Positions 30,186 through 39,022 of a stretch of 64,000 bases of DNA are shown here, in pieces. The notes beneath the pieces are model-generated. The model was not told the DNA's origin. It was given only the letters and a program-made list of their open reading frames with translations, and did no database searches. Made by a program: the position numbers and the translations under genes. Source of the DNA: Mycolicibacterium litorale (GTDB taxonomy: Bacteria; Actinomycetota; Actinomycetes; Mycobacteriales; Mycobacteriaceae); assembly GCF_014218295.1 (NCBI RefSeq), contig NZ_AP023287.1:3162001-3226000 (forward strand). Reading direction: 5' to 3'. Position 1 is the first letter of the stretch; each line of letters starts with the position of its first letter.

Positions 30186-32029
30186 GCCCCCAATCGGGTC
30201 AGCAGGTCGGACAGGGCGCCGACCGCGTCGATCTTGGCGGTCAGGTAGTCGTCGGGTTCGGGTTCGGCGTCGGCGACCGCCTTCTGCGGGCCGGCGAGGT
30301 AGACCCGGGTGACTCCGGCCTCGCGCGCCGCGGCCACCACGCCCGCGGCGTCGGTGGCGTAGCGGGCGTCGGTGCCGCAGACGACGGCGACCGAGGGGCT
30401 GCCCGCGGCCGACACCGCCCCTGCCACGTCGGGCGCGGCGATCGGGCCCGGGTTGACGGCCTCGATCCCGCCCGAGGCCAGTAGGTTCGCGGCGAACGTC
30501 GTGCGGATGTTGTGTTCGGCCAGCGGGCCCAGCGGCAGCAGCAGAACCCGCGGGCGGGCGCCGTGCTCGGCGAGGTAGGCGTCGGAGCGGTCGCGCAGCG
30601 CTTCGAACCCGGCCGCGTAGCGGGCGACGGCCGTGAAGGCCTCACCGGCGGGCAGCGGCGGTTCGTCGAGGTCGGGGTATTCGTTCACCCCGGTCAACGA
30701 CGTGCGCCGGTGCGCGATGTCGTCGGCGCGCCTGGCGGCGACGTCGGCGATCCGCTCGACGAGGAAGTCGTGCGCCGCCACGAAGCCGCCGCGGGATTCG
30801 ATGTCCTGGAAGTGTTTCCAGGCCTGCTCGGCCAGCTGACCGGTCAGGTCCTCGACGAACCACGAACCGCCGGCGGGATCGAGCACCCGGCCGATGTGCG
30901 ACTCCTCGAGCAGCAGCAGCTGCGTGTTGCGGGCGATGCGGCGGGCGAATCCGCGTGCGGTGCCGGGGTAGCCGTCCGGGATCGCGACGTCGAACGGATG
31001 GACCAGCACGGTGTCCGCACCGCCGACCCCGGCCGAGAACGCCGCGAGCGTGGTGCGCAGCATGTTCACCCACGGATCGCGCTGGGCCATCATCGGCAGC
31101 GACGTGACCGCGTGGATGGTCGCCGCACCCGCGTCGGCGGCGCCGACGACCTCGCAGACCCGGGCCCACAGCAGCCGGGCGGCGCGCAGCTTGGCGATGG
31201 TCATGAACTGGTCGTCGTCGGCGGCGAGGCGGAAGCTGATCTGGCGGACCGCATCGGCGATCGCCAGACCGCCCTGCTCGAGCAGCCGCAGGTAGGACAC
31301 CCCCGCGGCGACGGCGCCCGCCAGCTCCCAGGAGGCGCTCGCCCCGCGGTTGTGCAGGGCCGGCCCGTCGACGGTGACGGCCCGCACGTGGCCGCCGTAG
31401 CCGGTGACCTTCGCCGCGGCGGAGACGACGTCGGCGATCTCGGGTGCCGAGCGGTCGCTGAACGGGGCGGTCAACGGGTCCGCGCCGAGGTCGAGCGAAA
31501 GCCGTTGCCGCTGTTCGTCATCGAGGTCGGCCGCCAGCGCCAGCACCGCATCCGCGGCGGCCGCGTAGTCCGCGCCTGCGTCGAGTTGGACCGGGACGAG
31601 GTCGAGGAACACCGAGTCCAGCAGCCGGGGCAGGTCGGCGGCGGCCACCCCGTCGGCGCCGATGCGCAGCACCAGCGCGCTGACACCTTCGGTCAGACCG
31701 AGCAGCACCGCGCCGTTGGCCTCCTCGGCGGAGCCGCCCGCGGCCGGGTACGCCTCGGCGACCTTCCATCCGGACTTGACGTCCCGCAGGGCGTCGCCGC
31801 CGCGCACGTACGGCCACTGTCCGGGTAGCGGAGGTTCGGGCAGCGCGTCGAGGCTGGTGTAGAGGGGGCGGATCGGGAAACCCTCATACGTGGGTGAATC
31901 GAGCAGCCGGTCGGGTTCGGCGGGCAACTCTGCGGGGTCTTTGCGGGTGCTTTTCGCCAGCACCCCGGCCACCGCGGAGCGCCACTGCTCCAGACCGGAC
32001 TCGACAGCACTGGCCCCGTGCACAGACAC
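30182..32029 (-). CDS. mutA: Methylmalonyl-CoA mutase small subunit
   Basis: 615 residues from the chosen GTG at 32029, the length I recall for M. tuberculosis MutA. It keeps the TIM-barrel fold of the large subunit ([45 protein letters not shown]), but its C-terminal domain lacks the DxHxxG cobalamin motif, as expected of the non-catalytic subunit. GTG 32029 is preceded by AGGAG at 6-nt spacing and gives a family-like N-terminus (SVHGAS...[12 protein letters not shown]). The longer ATG start at 32074 falls at the predicted transcription start and is unlikely. Confidence 0.93.
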
Positions 32030-32075
32030 CGGCATCTCCTGTTGTCGCAGCGTGTGACTGACGTATCCGTCCATC

Positions 32076-32081
32076 AGGCTA
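32076..32081 (-). promoter_or_regulatory. -10 element of the mutA-mutB-meaB operon
   Basis: TAGCCT on the minus strand predicts a transcript start about 32069 and a 40-nt leader ending in the AGGAG that serves GTG 32029. This is the argument for the shorter mutA start. Confidence 0.4.
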
Positions 32082-32151
32082 AATGATGGCGATCACGGCG
32101 CCACCCGCCGGGCAGCCGATGTCCCGGCCCGCGCCGACCGGTCACGGGCCG

Positions 32152-32157
32152 TAGGCT
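32152..32157 (+). promoter_or_regulatory. -10 element of the TVP38 gene
   Basis: TAGGCT is followed by 8 nt and a GTG at 32166, a leaderless arrangement. It is divergent from the mutA promoter 70 bp away. Confidence 0.45.
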
Positions 32158-32165
32158 TGGCAGAC

Positions 32166-32906
32166 GTGAAAGCCGTCGTCAGGACCTTGCGGATCGCGCG
32201 CGCCACCGTGGCCGGCGTGGCGCTGCAGGTGCCCCGCCGGCGCTTGCTCGCCATCGCCGCGGCGATTGTGATTCTCGTCGCAGTCGCGTGGTGGGTGCCG
32301 CTCCCCGACGCGCTGGCACTGCGGGACTGGGCCACGTCCGTCGGGCCGTGGTTTCCGCTGGTCTTCCTGGCCACCCACATCGTGGTGACGACGTTTCCGT
32401 TCCCGCGCACGGCGTTCACCCTGACCGCGGGCCTGCTGTTCGGGCCGCTGCTCGGCATCACGATCGCGGTCGCCGCGAGTACCGTCAGCGCGCTGCTGGC
32501 CGTGCTGGCGATCCGCGCGCTGGGCTGGCAGCTCAGCAACCTGGTCAGCCATCCCGCGGTCGACCGGATCGACATGCGGCTGCGCCGGCGCGGCTGGCCG
32601 TCGGTGATCGCGCTGCGACTGATCCCGGCGGTGCCGTTCGCGGTACTGAACTACGCGGCGGGCGCGTCGGCGGTGCGGCTGCTCCCCTATTCGCTGGCGA
32701 CGGTGATCGGGCTGCTGCCGGGCACCGCGGCGGTGGTGATCCTGGGCGACGCGCTCACCGGCCGCGTCGACCCGGCGCTGGTGCTGATCTCCGCCGCCAC
32801 CGCCAGCGTCGGCGTCCTGGTGCTGCTGTACGAGAACCGCGTGCACCGGCGCAGGGTCAACGCGGTGTCGTCCGAAGGTGCGAACTCCGCCCTCAGCCGG
32901 CGCTGA
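32166..32906 (+). CDS. TVP38/TMEM64 (DedA-like, SNARE-associated) membrane protein
   Basis: A 246-residue membrane protein, homologue of Rv1491c. Helices lie at about residues 28-47 and 58-80 (WFPLVFLATHIVVTTFPFPR), then the VTT-domain re-entrant region TAFTLTAGLLFGPLLGITIAVAAS, followed by LRRRGWPSVIALRLIPAVPFAVLNYAAGAS, the family's F/GxxxRxxPxxPxxxxNxxxG motif, and two further helices. Family members are proposed lipid scramblases. The GTG at 32166 is used because of the -10 at 32152-32157; the TTG at 32157 would lie on the promoter. Divergent from mutA. Confidence 0.88.
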   Translation: MKAVVRTLRIARATVAGVALQVPRRRLLAIAAAIVILVAVAWWVPLPDALALRDWATSVGPWFPLVFLATHIVVTTFPFPRTAFTLTAGLLFGPLLGITIAVAASTVSALLAVLAIRALGWQLSNLVSHPAVDRIDMRLRRRGWPSVIALRLIPAVPFAVLNYAAGASAVRLLPYSLATVIGLLPGTAAVVILGDALTGRVDPALVLISAATASVGVLVLLYENRVHRRRVNAVSSEGANSALSRR

Positions 32907-32922
32907 TCCGCCCGGCCGCGGC

Positions 32923-32928
32923 TACATT
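32923..32928 (+). promoter_or_regulatory. -10 element of the WXG100-like gene
   Basis: TACATT is followed by 7 nt and the ATG at 32936, again leaderless. Confidence 0.45.
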
Positions 32929-32935
32929 GCTGGCC

Positions 32936-33742
32936 ATGGCGATACACGGGGCGGACGCCGGGGAACTGCGCACCCTCGCCGATGATCTCAGCCGGGCCGC
33001 CCGCCGGCTCGAGTCGGTGCGCACAGTGGTGGGCCAGCAGATCGGGATGCCGCTGGGGTGGCGCGGACCGGACGCCGAGCGCTTCAGCCAGCAGTGGCGC
33101 TATGAGGGCTCGCAGCACCTCTCTTCCGCGGTGGCCGGACTCGACGACGCCGCCGCGGCGCTGCGCCGCAACGCGCTCGAGCAGGAAGTGGCCAGTGGGG
33201 CGGTCTGCGTGAGCGGGCCGGCGGGAAGTTCGGATGCGTTCTCGGCCGAGGATCTGTTCGACACCAACGAATTCCTGTCCACGGTGGTCGGATACTTCGA
33301 GACCCTCAGCGGCTGGAGGCTTCCCGGTCCGATCGGCCACGTCATGACGGGCCTCGGCGTGCTGGGTTCCGGTGGCGATGTGGCGGACCTGCTGGGAGAG
33401 GACACCGGCGGACGACGCATCGTGGGTGGGCTCGGGGTGGGCTCACTGGTCCTCGGTCTGGCCGACCTGGCGAAGCTGCCGACCAATCCCCTCGGGCTCG
33501 CCCTGGGCGTGGCGGGCGGCTTCATCGAAGCCACGATCCCGCTCGGCAACGAGGATTACGACGAGGTACGCGACATGGGGTCCCACCACATGTTCGGCCG
33601 CGACGCCGACGATCTGACGCCCGCTCAGCGCGACATGCTGAGCCGTCGCTACGAAGGACCGATCGGGGTCGCCCACATGATCTCGGACAAGATGGACACC
33701 ACCGCGGAGAAGGTCAAAGACTTCTTCGACAGGCTCTTCTGA
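32936..33742 (+). CDS. WXG100-like protein with Gly-rich hydrophobic C-terminal domain
   Basis: A 268-residue protein. Residues 1-90 look like an ESX/WXG100 helical hairpin: helix 1 (GADAGELRTLADDLSRAARR), the LGWRGPDAERF turn with W-x-G at about 40-42, and helix 2 (SSAVAGLDDAAAALRRNALEQ). Residues 90-270 are different: a Gly/Leu-rich region (GHVMTGLGVLGSGGDVADLL, LGVGSLVLGLADLAKL) that could insert in or line a membrane, then a charged tail ending KVKDFFDRLF. No nuclease or NADase motif was seen. It is followed 2 bp later by an unknown 181-residue gene. No ESX core genes are in the window. Candidate type VII secretion substrate or toxin-like protein; function is inference. Confidence 0.65.
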   Translation: MAIHGADAGELRTLADDLSRAARRLESVRTVVGQQIGMPLGWRGPDAERFSQQWRYEGSQHLSSAVAGLDDAAAALRRNALEQEVASGAVCVSGPAGSSDAFSAEDLFDTNEFLSTVVGYFETLSGWRLPGPIGHVMTGLGVLGSGGDVADLLGEDTGGRRIVGGLGVGSLVLGLADLAKLPTNPLGLALGVAGGFIEATIPLGNEDYDEVRDMGSHHMFGRDADDLTPAQRDMLSRRYEGPIGVAHMISDKMDTTAEKVKDFFDRLF

Positions 33743-33744
33743 CC

Positions 33745-34290
33745 ATGGCTGCCGAGGTCTACACCGAGATCGCGCTGGCCGAGCTGGGCCACCTCGCCGC
33801 CGGCGCGGGCGGCGATCCGGCGATGCTCGACGATGCGCTGGGCACGACCGGGTACTTCGGCCGCGAGGACGTTCTGGCGGTGGGTCGGCGTCTGAACGAT
33901 GCGCGTGTCGGCGAGAGCGATGCGCCCGGGCACGCGGAAACGGCCGCCTACTTCGGCGCGGTCGGTGCCGTGCTCGCCGCCGACCCGGCGGTCACCGTGG
34001 TCACCGTCGGACCGCAGCGCAGCGTGATCTACTTCGCCGCACCGGGTCGCCACGTCGAGGTGGCGATCGTCGACGGTCGCGCATTCCTCGCGCTGCGCGC
34101 CGGTGAGGTGACGGTCGACACCTCCGCCGAACTCACCCTTGCCGTCCGCCACCGGGCCGGGTCGCCGCGCCGCCACCTCGCCGTCACGGGCGGCGCAGTT
34201 GCCGTCAGCGACGACGGGAACGACTGGCGAAGCATCGATCTCGACGGCCGGACCCCCGCCGAGGCGCTGCGGGACTTCGTCACCGGGTGA
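33745..34290 (+). CDS. Unknown partner protein of the WXG100-like gene
   Basis: A 181-residue soluble protein I cannot assign. The N-terminal half is helical (AEVYTEIALAELGHLAAGAG). The C-terminal half (about 80-165) is predicted beta-rich, with alternating hydrophobic runs (VTVVTVGPQRSVIYFAA, RHVEVAIVDGRAFLAL, RRHLAVTGGAVAVSDDG). No signal peptide, membrane helix or enzyme motif. The ATG is 2 bp after the upstream stop, so it is surely co-expressed. A small protein directly after a WXG100 fusion often serves as chaperone or immunity protein; that is only a positional inference. Its 3' end overlaps a small minus-strand frame by 11 bp. Confidence 0.6.
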   Translation: MAAEVYTEIALAELGHLAAGAGGDPAMLDDALGTTGYFGREDVLAVGRRLNDARVGESDAPGHAETAAYFGAVGAVLAADPAVTVVTVGPQRSVIYFAAPGRHVEVAIVDGRAFLALRAGEVTVDTSAELTLAVRHRAGSPRRHLAVTGGAVAVSDDGNDWRSIDLDGRTPAEALRDFVTG

Positions 34291-34420
34291 CGCGCGCGGG
34301 ACCCTTCACCGTCATCGCGCCGAACAGCGCGAGCAGCGACGACGAGGCGACCAGCCCCGGACTCCAGTCCCTCGCCCTGATGTGGGATCCGGCGGCCAGC
34401 ACGAAATAGACCGTCAGCAT
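34280..34420 (-). CDS. Small membrane ORF downstream of the SPFH gene, possibly a remnant
   Basis: The minus strand encodes 46 residues from ATG 34420, with two hydrophobic stretches (MLTVYFVLAAGSHI and GLVASSSLLALFGAMTVKG). The same frame remains open upstream to the SPFH stop at 34493 without a usable ATG/GTG/TTG, and the first helix would be truncated by the ATG start. A neighbouring frame reads ELAEELRPLIPVKATGRRW just upstream, which would join naturally if one frame change occurred near 34440. It may be a decayed small membrane protein gene. Low certainty. Confidence 0.35.
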   Translation of the reverse strand: MLTVYFVLAAGSHIRARDWSPGLVASSSLLALFGAMTVKGPARVTR

Positions 34421-34492
34421 GAACGTGGTGAACCGGGCCAGCGCCGGCCAGTGGCCTTGACCGGGATGAGCGGCCGAAGCTCCTCGGCGAGC

Positions 34493-35671
34493 TCACTGGT
34501 CGGTGTTCCCTTGGCGCGGTGCGCTGAGCTCACCGGGCGGTTGCGGGCTGGACAGCAGACCCGGCCCGTCGACCGGTGTGCGGGCCTCGGCCTCGGCCTT
34601 GGCGACCGCCTGCGCGATGGCGGGGTCGGTCTCGGTGGAGAACCAGTCGGCGACCTCGTCGGTGTCGTCCTCGACCGTCGGGCGGCCCTCGTCCGGCGAC
34701 GGAGTGTACCGCACGACGCCGTCCTCGCCGGGGGCGCCGAGCAGTTTCGTGAAGCCCTGCAGCGCCCCGGCGAAATCACTGGGCACCACCCACACCTTGT
34801 TGGCCTCTCCCTGCGCCATCTGCGGCAGCGTCTGCAGGTACTGGTAGGCCAGCAGTTCGGGGGTCGGGCGGCCCGCCTTGATCGCCGCGAACGTCTTCTC
34901 GATCGCCTTCGCCTGACCCTGGGCCTGCAGGTAGGCGGCGGCCCGCTCACCCTGCGCCCGCAGCATCCGCGACTGCCGTTCGGCCTCCGCGGCCAGGATC
35001 GCGGCCTGTTTGGCGCCCTCGGCGGCGAGGATCTGCGCCTGCTTCTGGCCTTCGGCCTGTTTGATGGCCGCCTCCCGGCTGCCCTCGGCGGTCAGGATCA
35101 TGGCGCGCTTCTCGCGGTCGGCGCGCATCTGCTTTTCCATCGAGTCCTGGATCGACGGCGGCGGGTCGATGGCCCGCAGCTCGACGCGGGCCACCCGCAG
35201 ACCCCACCGGTTCGTGGCTTCGTCGAGCACGCCGCGCAGCGCGGTGTTGATCTGGTCGCGCGAGGTCAGCGTCTGCTCCAGCGTCATACCGCCGACCAGG
35301 TTGCGCAGGGTGGTGGTGGTGAGCTGCTCGACGCCGACGATGTAATTGCTGATCTGGTAGACCGCGGCCTGCGGGTTGGTCACCTGGAAGTAGACGACGG
35401 TGTCGATCGCGACGGTCAGGTTGTCCTCGGTGATCACCGGCTGCGGCGGGAACGACACCACCCGCTCACGCAGGTCGACGCGGGCGCGGATCTTGTCGAT
35501 GAACGGGATCAGCAGCGTGAGCTGACCGCTGACGGTGCGGCTGTAGCGGCCGAGCCGTTCGATGACGGCGGCTTCGGCCTGCGGGATCAGGGCGACCGAC
35601 TTGGCCACCACGATCACGGCGAAGACGACGAGCACCAGCAGCAGGACCAGGCCGGCGACGGCTCCATCCAT
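34493..35671 (-). CDS. SPFH/prohibitin-domain membrane protein (QmcA-like, Rv1488)
   Basis: A 392-residue stomatin-like protein. One N-terminal helix (residues 6-26) is followed by the SPFH domain (about 27-190, starting ALIPQAEAAVIERLGRYSR and containing DPPPSIQDSMEKQM). A long Ala/Gln/Glu coiled coil covers about 190-260 (EGQKQAQILAAEGAKQAA), and the acidic, Pro-rich tail is about 300-392. These proteins form membrane rafts or cages and scaffold other proteins, often with NfeD. Its ATG lies 18 bp after the nfeD-like stop, so they form an operon. It corresponds to Rv1488 by order. Confidence 0.92.
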   Translation of the reverse strand: MDGAVAGLVLLLVLVVFAVIVVAKSVALIPQAEAAVIERLGRYSRTVSGQLTLLIPFIDKIRARVDLRERVVSFPPQPVITEDNLTVAIDTVVYFQVTNPQAAVYQISNYIVGVEQLTTTTLRNLVGGMTLEQTLTSRDQINTALRGVLDEATNRWGLRVARVELRAIDPPPSIQDSMEKQMRADREKRAMILTAEGSREAAIKQAEGQKQAQILAAEGAKQAAILAAEAERQSRMLRAQGERAAAYLQAQGQAKAIEKTFAAIKAGRPTPELLAYQYLQTLPQMAQGEANKVWVVPSDFAGALQGFTKLLGAPGEDGVVRYTPSPDEGRPTVEDDTDEVADWFSTETDPAIAQAVAKAEAEARTPVDGPGLLSSPQPPGELSAPRQGNTDQ

Positions 35672-35689
35672 GGCGGACTTCCCTTCGGC

Positions 35690-36124
35690 TCAGGGGTTCT
35701 TCCAGACCACCGCGGTGGCGCCGTCGATCCGCATGACGGTCACCTGGTCGCCCGGTTCGTACACATCGTGGTCGTCCAGCGGGCGGGCCGTCCAGACCTC
35801 GCCGTCGAGCTTGACCTGCCCGGCGTGCTGCGCGACACGGTCGAGCACCACCGCTTTCTTGCCCTCCAGCGCCTTGGCCGGCTCGGGCAGTCCGGTGCCG
35901 GAGTAGAACCGTCTGCGCAGCACCGGCCGCACCACACCCAGCAGCAGGACCGACACCAGCAGGAACACCACTCCGTCGGCCCAGATCGGCCAGTCGAACA
36001 GCCAACTGGTCCCGGTGGCCGCCAGCGCCCCGCCGGACAGCATCAGCAGGAACATGTCGCCGGTCAGCGCCTCTGCCCCTGCCAGCACAATCGCGAGGAT
36101 CAGCCAGATCAGCCAAACGGGCAT
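35690..36124 (-). CDS. NfeD-like membrane protein with C-terminal OB domain (Rv1487)
   Basis: A 144-residue protein. Three or four hydrophobic segments span residues 3-75, then the NfeD C-terminal OB-fold (about 85-142: [29 protein letters not shown] and [19 protein letters not shown]). It lacks the N-terminal protease domain of long NfeD, as expected for NfeD1b partners of SPFH proteins. The ATG at 36124 has TAGGCT 6 nt upstream on its strand (leaderless). First gene of the nfeD-SPFH operon. Confidence 0.9.
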   Translation of the reverse strand: MPVWLIWLILAIVLAGAEALTGDMFLLMLSGGALAATGTSWLFDWPIWADGVVFLLVSVLLLGVVRPVLRRRFYSGTGLPEPAKALEGKKAVVLDRVAQHAGQVKLDGEVWTARPLDDHDVYEPGDQVTVMRIDGATAVVWKNP

Positions 36125-36130
36125 GTGGCC

Positions 36131-36136
36131 AGCCTA
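36131..36136 (-). promoter_or_regulatory. -10 element of the nfeD-SPFH operon
   Basis: TAGGCT on the minus strand, 6 nt before the ATG at 36124. It is paired with a plus-strand -10 at 36169-36174, making a 59-bp divergent promoter in which both mRNAs would be leaderless. Confidence 0.5.
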
Positions 36137-36168
36137 ACGCGTATCGGGCTTGTGCAGCGGCGAACAAC

Positions 36169-36174
36169 TACACT
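36169..36174 (+). promoter_or_regulatory. -10 element of the Rv1486c-like gene
   Basis: TACACT is followed by 9 nt and the ATG at 36184. Confidence 0.45.
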
Positions 36175-36183
36175 GCGGGCATC

Positions 36184-37041
36184 ATGTGGTGTCCCAGTGC
36201 AACGCTGGCGGTGTGGGCCAATTCGTGGCTCGCGGGAGCCGCCGCGCCCGATGACGTGCTCGACTCGCTCTCCGCTTGGGCGCCAAGGCATTTCGTGACC
36301 GCCTACGATTCGGCGGCGGCGAGCCGGACCGGTCTGCCGTGGCCCGACCTCAACGGCACCGGCGCGGTGTCGCTGCTGCAGACGCTGCGCACCGCCGCCG
36401 GTCCCACACCGTCCGGGCCGTCGGTGTCCGTCGCGCTGCCGGTGCCAGGGGACGTCCGGGGGTTGCCTGCGGGCACCCAGTTCCAGCGCGATGCGATTGC
36501 GGTCGGCGAAGCGCTCATCGTGACCGATCCGCACGTCCCGGCCACCGCCGTCGGTTTGGTGCCCGACTTCGAGTTCGACGACGGCAGCGACGATCCCGCG
36601 TTCGACCCGGAGGTCTCCGCGCTGTCGTGGACGGTCTATTCGGCGCCCACGACCCCGCCGTCCCCGCACATCGACCTCGGTGAAGCGGAATACGAACTGC
36701 GTTCGGCGGTGCGGGCGGCGGCCGAAGCGCTCGGCGCGCTGCGCGCCGGGATGGCCGGCGCCGACGTGGACGATCCGAGGGGCCTGGTCGAGCAGGTGCT
36801 GGAGTCGGGCCGCGGGCACCGGTTGCCCGACCACGCGCCGAACCGGGCGGCGCGGGTGCTCGAGAACGCCGCCCACGTCGACGCGATCATCACGGTGAGC
36901 TCCGGGCTGATGCCGATCGGCCTGCAGAGCTCGTCGGAGGTGCAGATCGCGAGCGATGCGCTGCGCCCGCTGGTGGGTGTGGTGCGGTCGGCGCGGATCG
37001 CCGCACTGACCGCCATCCTGTACTCGGCCTGGCAGCGCTGA
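36184..37041 (+). CDS. Conserved actinobacterial protein of unknown function (Rv1486c-like)
   Basis: A 285-residue soluble protein. The N-terminus [18 protein letters not shown] is Trp-rich; the centre has [20 protein letters not shown] and [10 protein letters not shown]; the C-terminus is helical ([36 protein letters not shown]). No catalytic motif recognised. Length and position opposite nfeD match M. tuberculosis Rv1486c (about 288 residues), giving the orthology. Next in M. tuberculosis would be hemZ and inhA; here a convergent prcA follows after 8 bp. Confidence 0.8.
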   Translation: MWCPSATLAVWANSWLAGAAAPDDVLDSLSAWAPRHFVTAYDSAAASRTGLPWPDLNGTGAVSLLQTLRTAAGPTPSGPSVSVALPVPGDVRGLPAGTQFQRDAIAVGEALIVTDPHVPATAVGLVPDFEFDDGSDDPAFDPEVSALSWTVYSAPTTPPSPHIDLGEAEYELRSAVRAAAEALGALRAGMAGADVDDPRGLVEQVLESGRGHRLPDHAPNRAARVLENAAHVDAIITVSSGLMPIGLQSSSEVQIASDALRPLVGVVRSARIAALTAILYSAWQR

Positions 37042-37049
37042 GGCGCCCG

Positions 37050-37799
37050 CTACTCGGCGGGCTTCTCCGGCTCCCCGTCGGCGGATGAGGCCGACGGACG
37101 CTGCGGCAGAAGCGCTTCCAGCGCCGATCCGGTGATCCGGCGGAACGCCCGGCGGGGCCGGTTCGCGTCCAGGATCGCCACCTCCAGCGTCGACGGGCCC
37201 AAAGTGCGGGGTTCGGATCCGTTACCGGCCGCCTCGAGCGCCTCGACCGCGATGCGCACCGCGTCGGCCAGTTCGGCGTTCTCGGTGTATGACTCGTTGA
37301 GCTTGGCGATGATCGGCTCGGTGGTTCCACCCATCACGACGAAGTGCGGTTCGTCGGCGATCGACCCGTCGTAGGTGATCCGGTACAGCTCAGGCGCTTT
37401 CGACTCACCGTGGTGGGCCACCTCGGCCACGCACAGCTCCACCTCGTACGGTTTGGCCTGTTCGGTGAAGATCGTGCCGAGCGTCTGCGCGTACACGTTG
37501 GCCAGCTGGCGTCCGGTCACATCCCGTCGCGAGTAGGCGTAGCCCTGGGTGTCGGCGAACCGGATGCCACCGCTGCGCAGGTTGTTGAACTCGTTGAACC
37601 GCCCGACGGCGGCGAATCCCACGCGGTCGTAGAGTTCACTGACCTTCTGCAGGGAGCGCGACGGGTTCTCCGCCACGAACAGCACACCGTCGGCGTAGGC
37701 CAGTGCCACCACGCTGCGGCCGCGGCTGATGCCCTTGCGTGCGAGCTCGGAACGCTCGCGCATCGCCTGTTCGGGCGAGATGAAATACGGGAAGCTCAC
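37050..37799 (-). CDS. prcA: 20S proteasome alpha subunit
   Basis: A 249-residue Ntn-fold alpha subunit. It begins [20 protein letters not shown], the N-terminal gate octapeptide followed by the alpha-type helix, with no catalytic Thr. [20 protein letters not shown] and the C-terminal Pro/Ala/Glu-rich tail are typical. Alpha rings cap the PrcB rings and admit substrates delivered by Mpa. The ATG overlaps the prcB stop by 4 bp. The gene is last of the pup-prcB-prcA operon in this window; pafA, usually nearby in this direction, is absent here. Confidence 0.96.
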   Translation of the reverse strand: MSFPYFISPEQAMRERSELARKGISRGRSVVALAYADGVLFVAENPSRSLQKVSELYDRVGFAAVGRFNEFNNLRSGGIRFADTQGYAYSRRDVTGRQLANVYAQTLGTIFTEQAKPYEVELCVAEVAHHGESKAPELYRITYDGSIADEPHFVVMGGTTEPIIAKLNESYTENAELADAVRIAVEALEAAGNGSEPRTLGPSTLEVAILDANRPRRAFRRITGSALEALLPQRPSASSADGEPEKPAE

Positions 37800-38710
37800 G
37801 AATCTGTACCTCGCGGCGCATGCGCGTCAGGGCCGAAAGTGTCGGCGCGGGAACGGTTCTGGATGATGTCGCGGGCCAGCCCGGCGATCCGCTCCTGGCT
37901 GACCTCTTCGGCGCCGTCGGCGGTGATGAGCACGGCCGTCGGGAAGATGCCACGCACCAGATCCGGTCCACCGGTGGCGGAGTCGTCGTCGGCGGCGTCA
38001 TAGAGCGCCTCGATGGCCACCCGCAGCGCCGAATCGGCGTCGGTCACCTGGGAGTAGAGCTTCTTCATCGAGGACTTGGCGAAGATCGAGCCGGAGCCCA
38101 CCGACTGGAAGCCCTCTTCCTCCAGGTTGTGCCCACCCGCGGCGTCGAACGACACGATGCGGCCCGCGGACTGCGGATCCGGGTCGTCCAGGTCGAACCC
38201 GGCGAGCAGCGGCAGCGCCACGAAACCCTGCAGTGCCGCACCGAGATTGCCCCGCACCATCGTGGCGAGCCGGTTCACCTTGCCCGCGAACGTCAGCGCG
38301 ACGCCTTCGAGCTTCTCGTAGTGTTCGAGTTCGACGGCGTACAGCCGCGCGAACTCCACCGCGATGGCCGCGGTCCCGGCGATGCCGGTGGCCGTGTAGT
38401 CGTCGGTGATGTACACCTTCTGCACGTCGCGGCTGGCGATCATGTGGCCCTGGGTGGCGCGCCGGTCACCGGCCATCACCACACCGCCGGGGAACTTGAG
38501 CGCCACGATCGTGGTGCCGTGCGGCACCGCATCGGTGGGAGTCAGGGACACGTCGCCGCCGAACGGCAACAGATGGGGCGCCTGCCGGCGCAGCATGTCG
38601 GAAAAGGACGACAGATCCATGGAAACCGAAGGGACCCCTCGGGTCGTAGGGCGGGACGGATCGCGGAAGAGTTCAGGGAAGGCCAGCTGCTCGAAGGGCG
38701 GCCAGCTCAC
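37796..38710 (-). CDS. prcB: 20S proteasome beta subunit
   Basis: A 304-residue catalytic subunit. A 65-residue propeptide ([19 protein letters not shown]...) precedes the autocatalytic site [12 protein letters not shown], so Thr66 becomes the N-terminal nucleophile. Conserved Asp and Lys follow in [12 protein letters not shown] and the downstream core. The GTG start overlaps the pup stop (GTGA at 38707-38710). It degrades pupylated proteins in the PrcA/PrcB barrel. The propeptide is somewhat longer than the 57 residues I recall for M. tuberculosis. Confidence 0.96.
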   Translation of the reverse strand: MSWPPFEQLAFPELFRDPSRPTTRGVPSVSMDLSSFSDMLRRQAPHLLPFGGDVSLTPTDAVPHGTTIVALKFPGGVVMAGDRRATQGHMIASRDVQKVYITDDYTATGIAGTAAIAVEFARLYAVELEHYEKLEGVALTFAGKVNRLATMVRGNLGAALQGFVALPLLAGFDLDDPDPQSAGRIVSFDAAGGHNLEEEGFQSVGSGSIFAKSSMKKLYSQVTDADSALRVAIEALYDAADDDSATGGPDLVRGIFPTAVLITADGAEEVSQERIAGLARDIIQNRSRADTFGPDAHAPRGTDS

Positions 38711-38901
38711 TGTCCGCCCTTTTGGACGTACGCGCGCACGAAATCCTCGGCGTTCTCCTCGAGGACGTCGTCGATCTCGTCCAGCAGGTCGTCGGTCTCC
38801 TCGGTGAGCTTCTCGCGACGCTCCTGCCCGGCGCCCGTGCCGCCGGTGAGGTCGTCGTCCTCGCCGCCGCCACCGCCACGCTTGGTCTGCTCCTGCGCCA
38901 T
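38707..38901 (-). CDS. pup: Prokaryotic ubiquitin-like protein Pup
   Basis: 64 residues from the ATG at 38901, the exact Pup length. It runs from [17 protein letters not shown] through the helical [20 protein letters not shown] region that binds the Mpa coiled coil, to the C-terminal AYVQKGGQ. The terminal Gln must be deamidated to Glu by Dop before ligation by PafA. AGGAGG lies 5 nt before this ATG, favouring it over the in-frame ATG five codons upstream. Stop overlaps prcB. Confidence 0.97.
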   Translation of the reverse strand: MAQEQTKRGGGGGEDDDLTGGTGAGQERREKLTEETDDLLDEIDDVLEENAEDFVRAYVQKGGQ

Positions 38902-38955
38902 CGCCGCCTCCTGCACTTGTCATCGGTGGGCTCACAGACACCCACCGGTTCCTCC

Positions 38956-38961
38956 ACACTA
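38956..38961 (-). promoter_or_regulatory. Probable -10 of the pup-prcB-prcA operon
   Basis: TAGTGT on the minus strand, giving a leader of about 48 nt that ends in the AGGAGG of pup. It lies in the 121-bp gap downstream of dop. Confidence 0.4.
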
Positions 38962-39022
38962 CCGGTCGACGCCCGGATTGCCTGGGATAGCCAGGCTCAG
39001 AACACCCGCCTCGGGAATCCGG

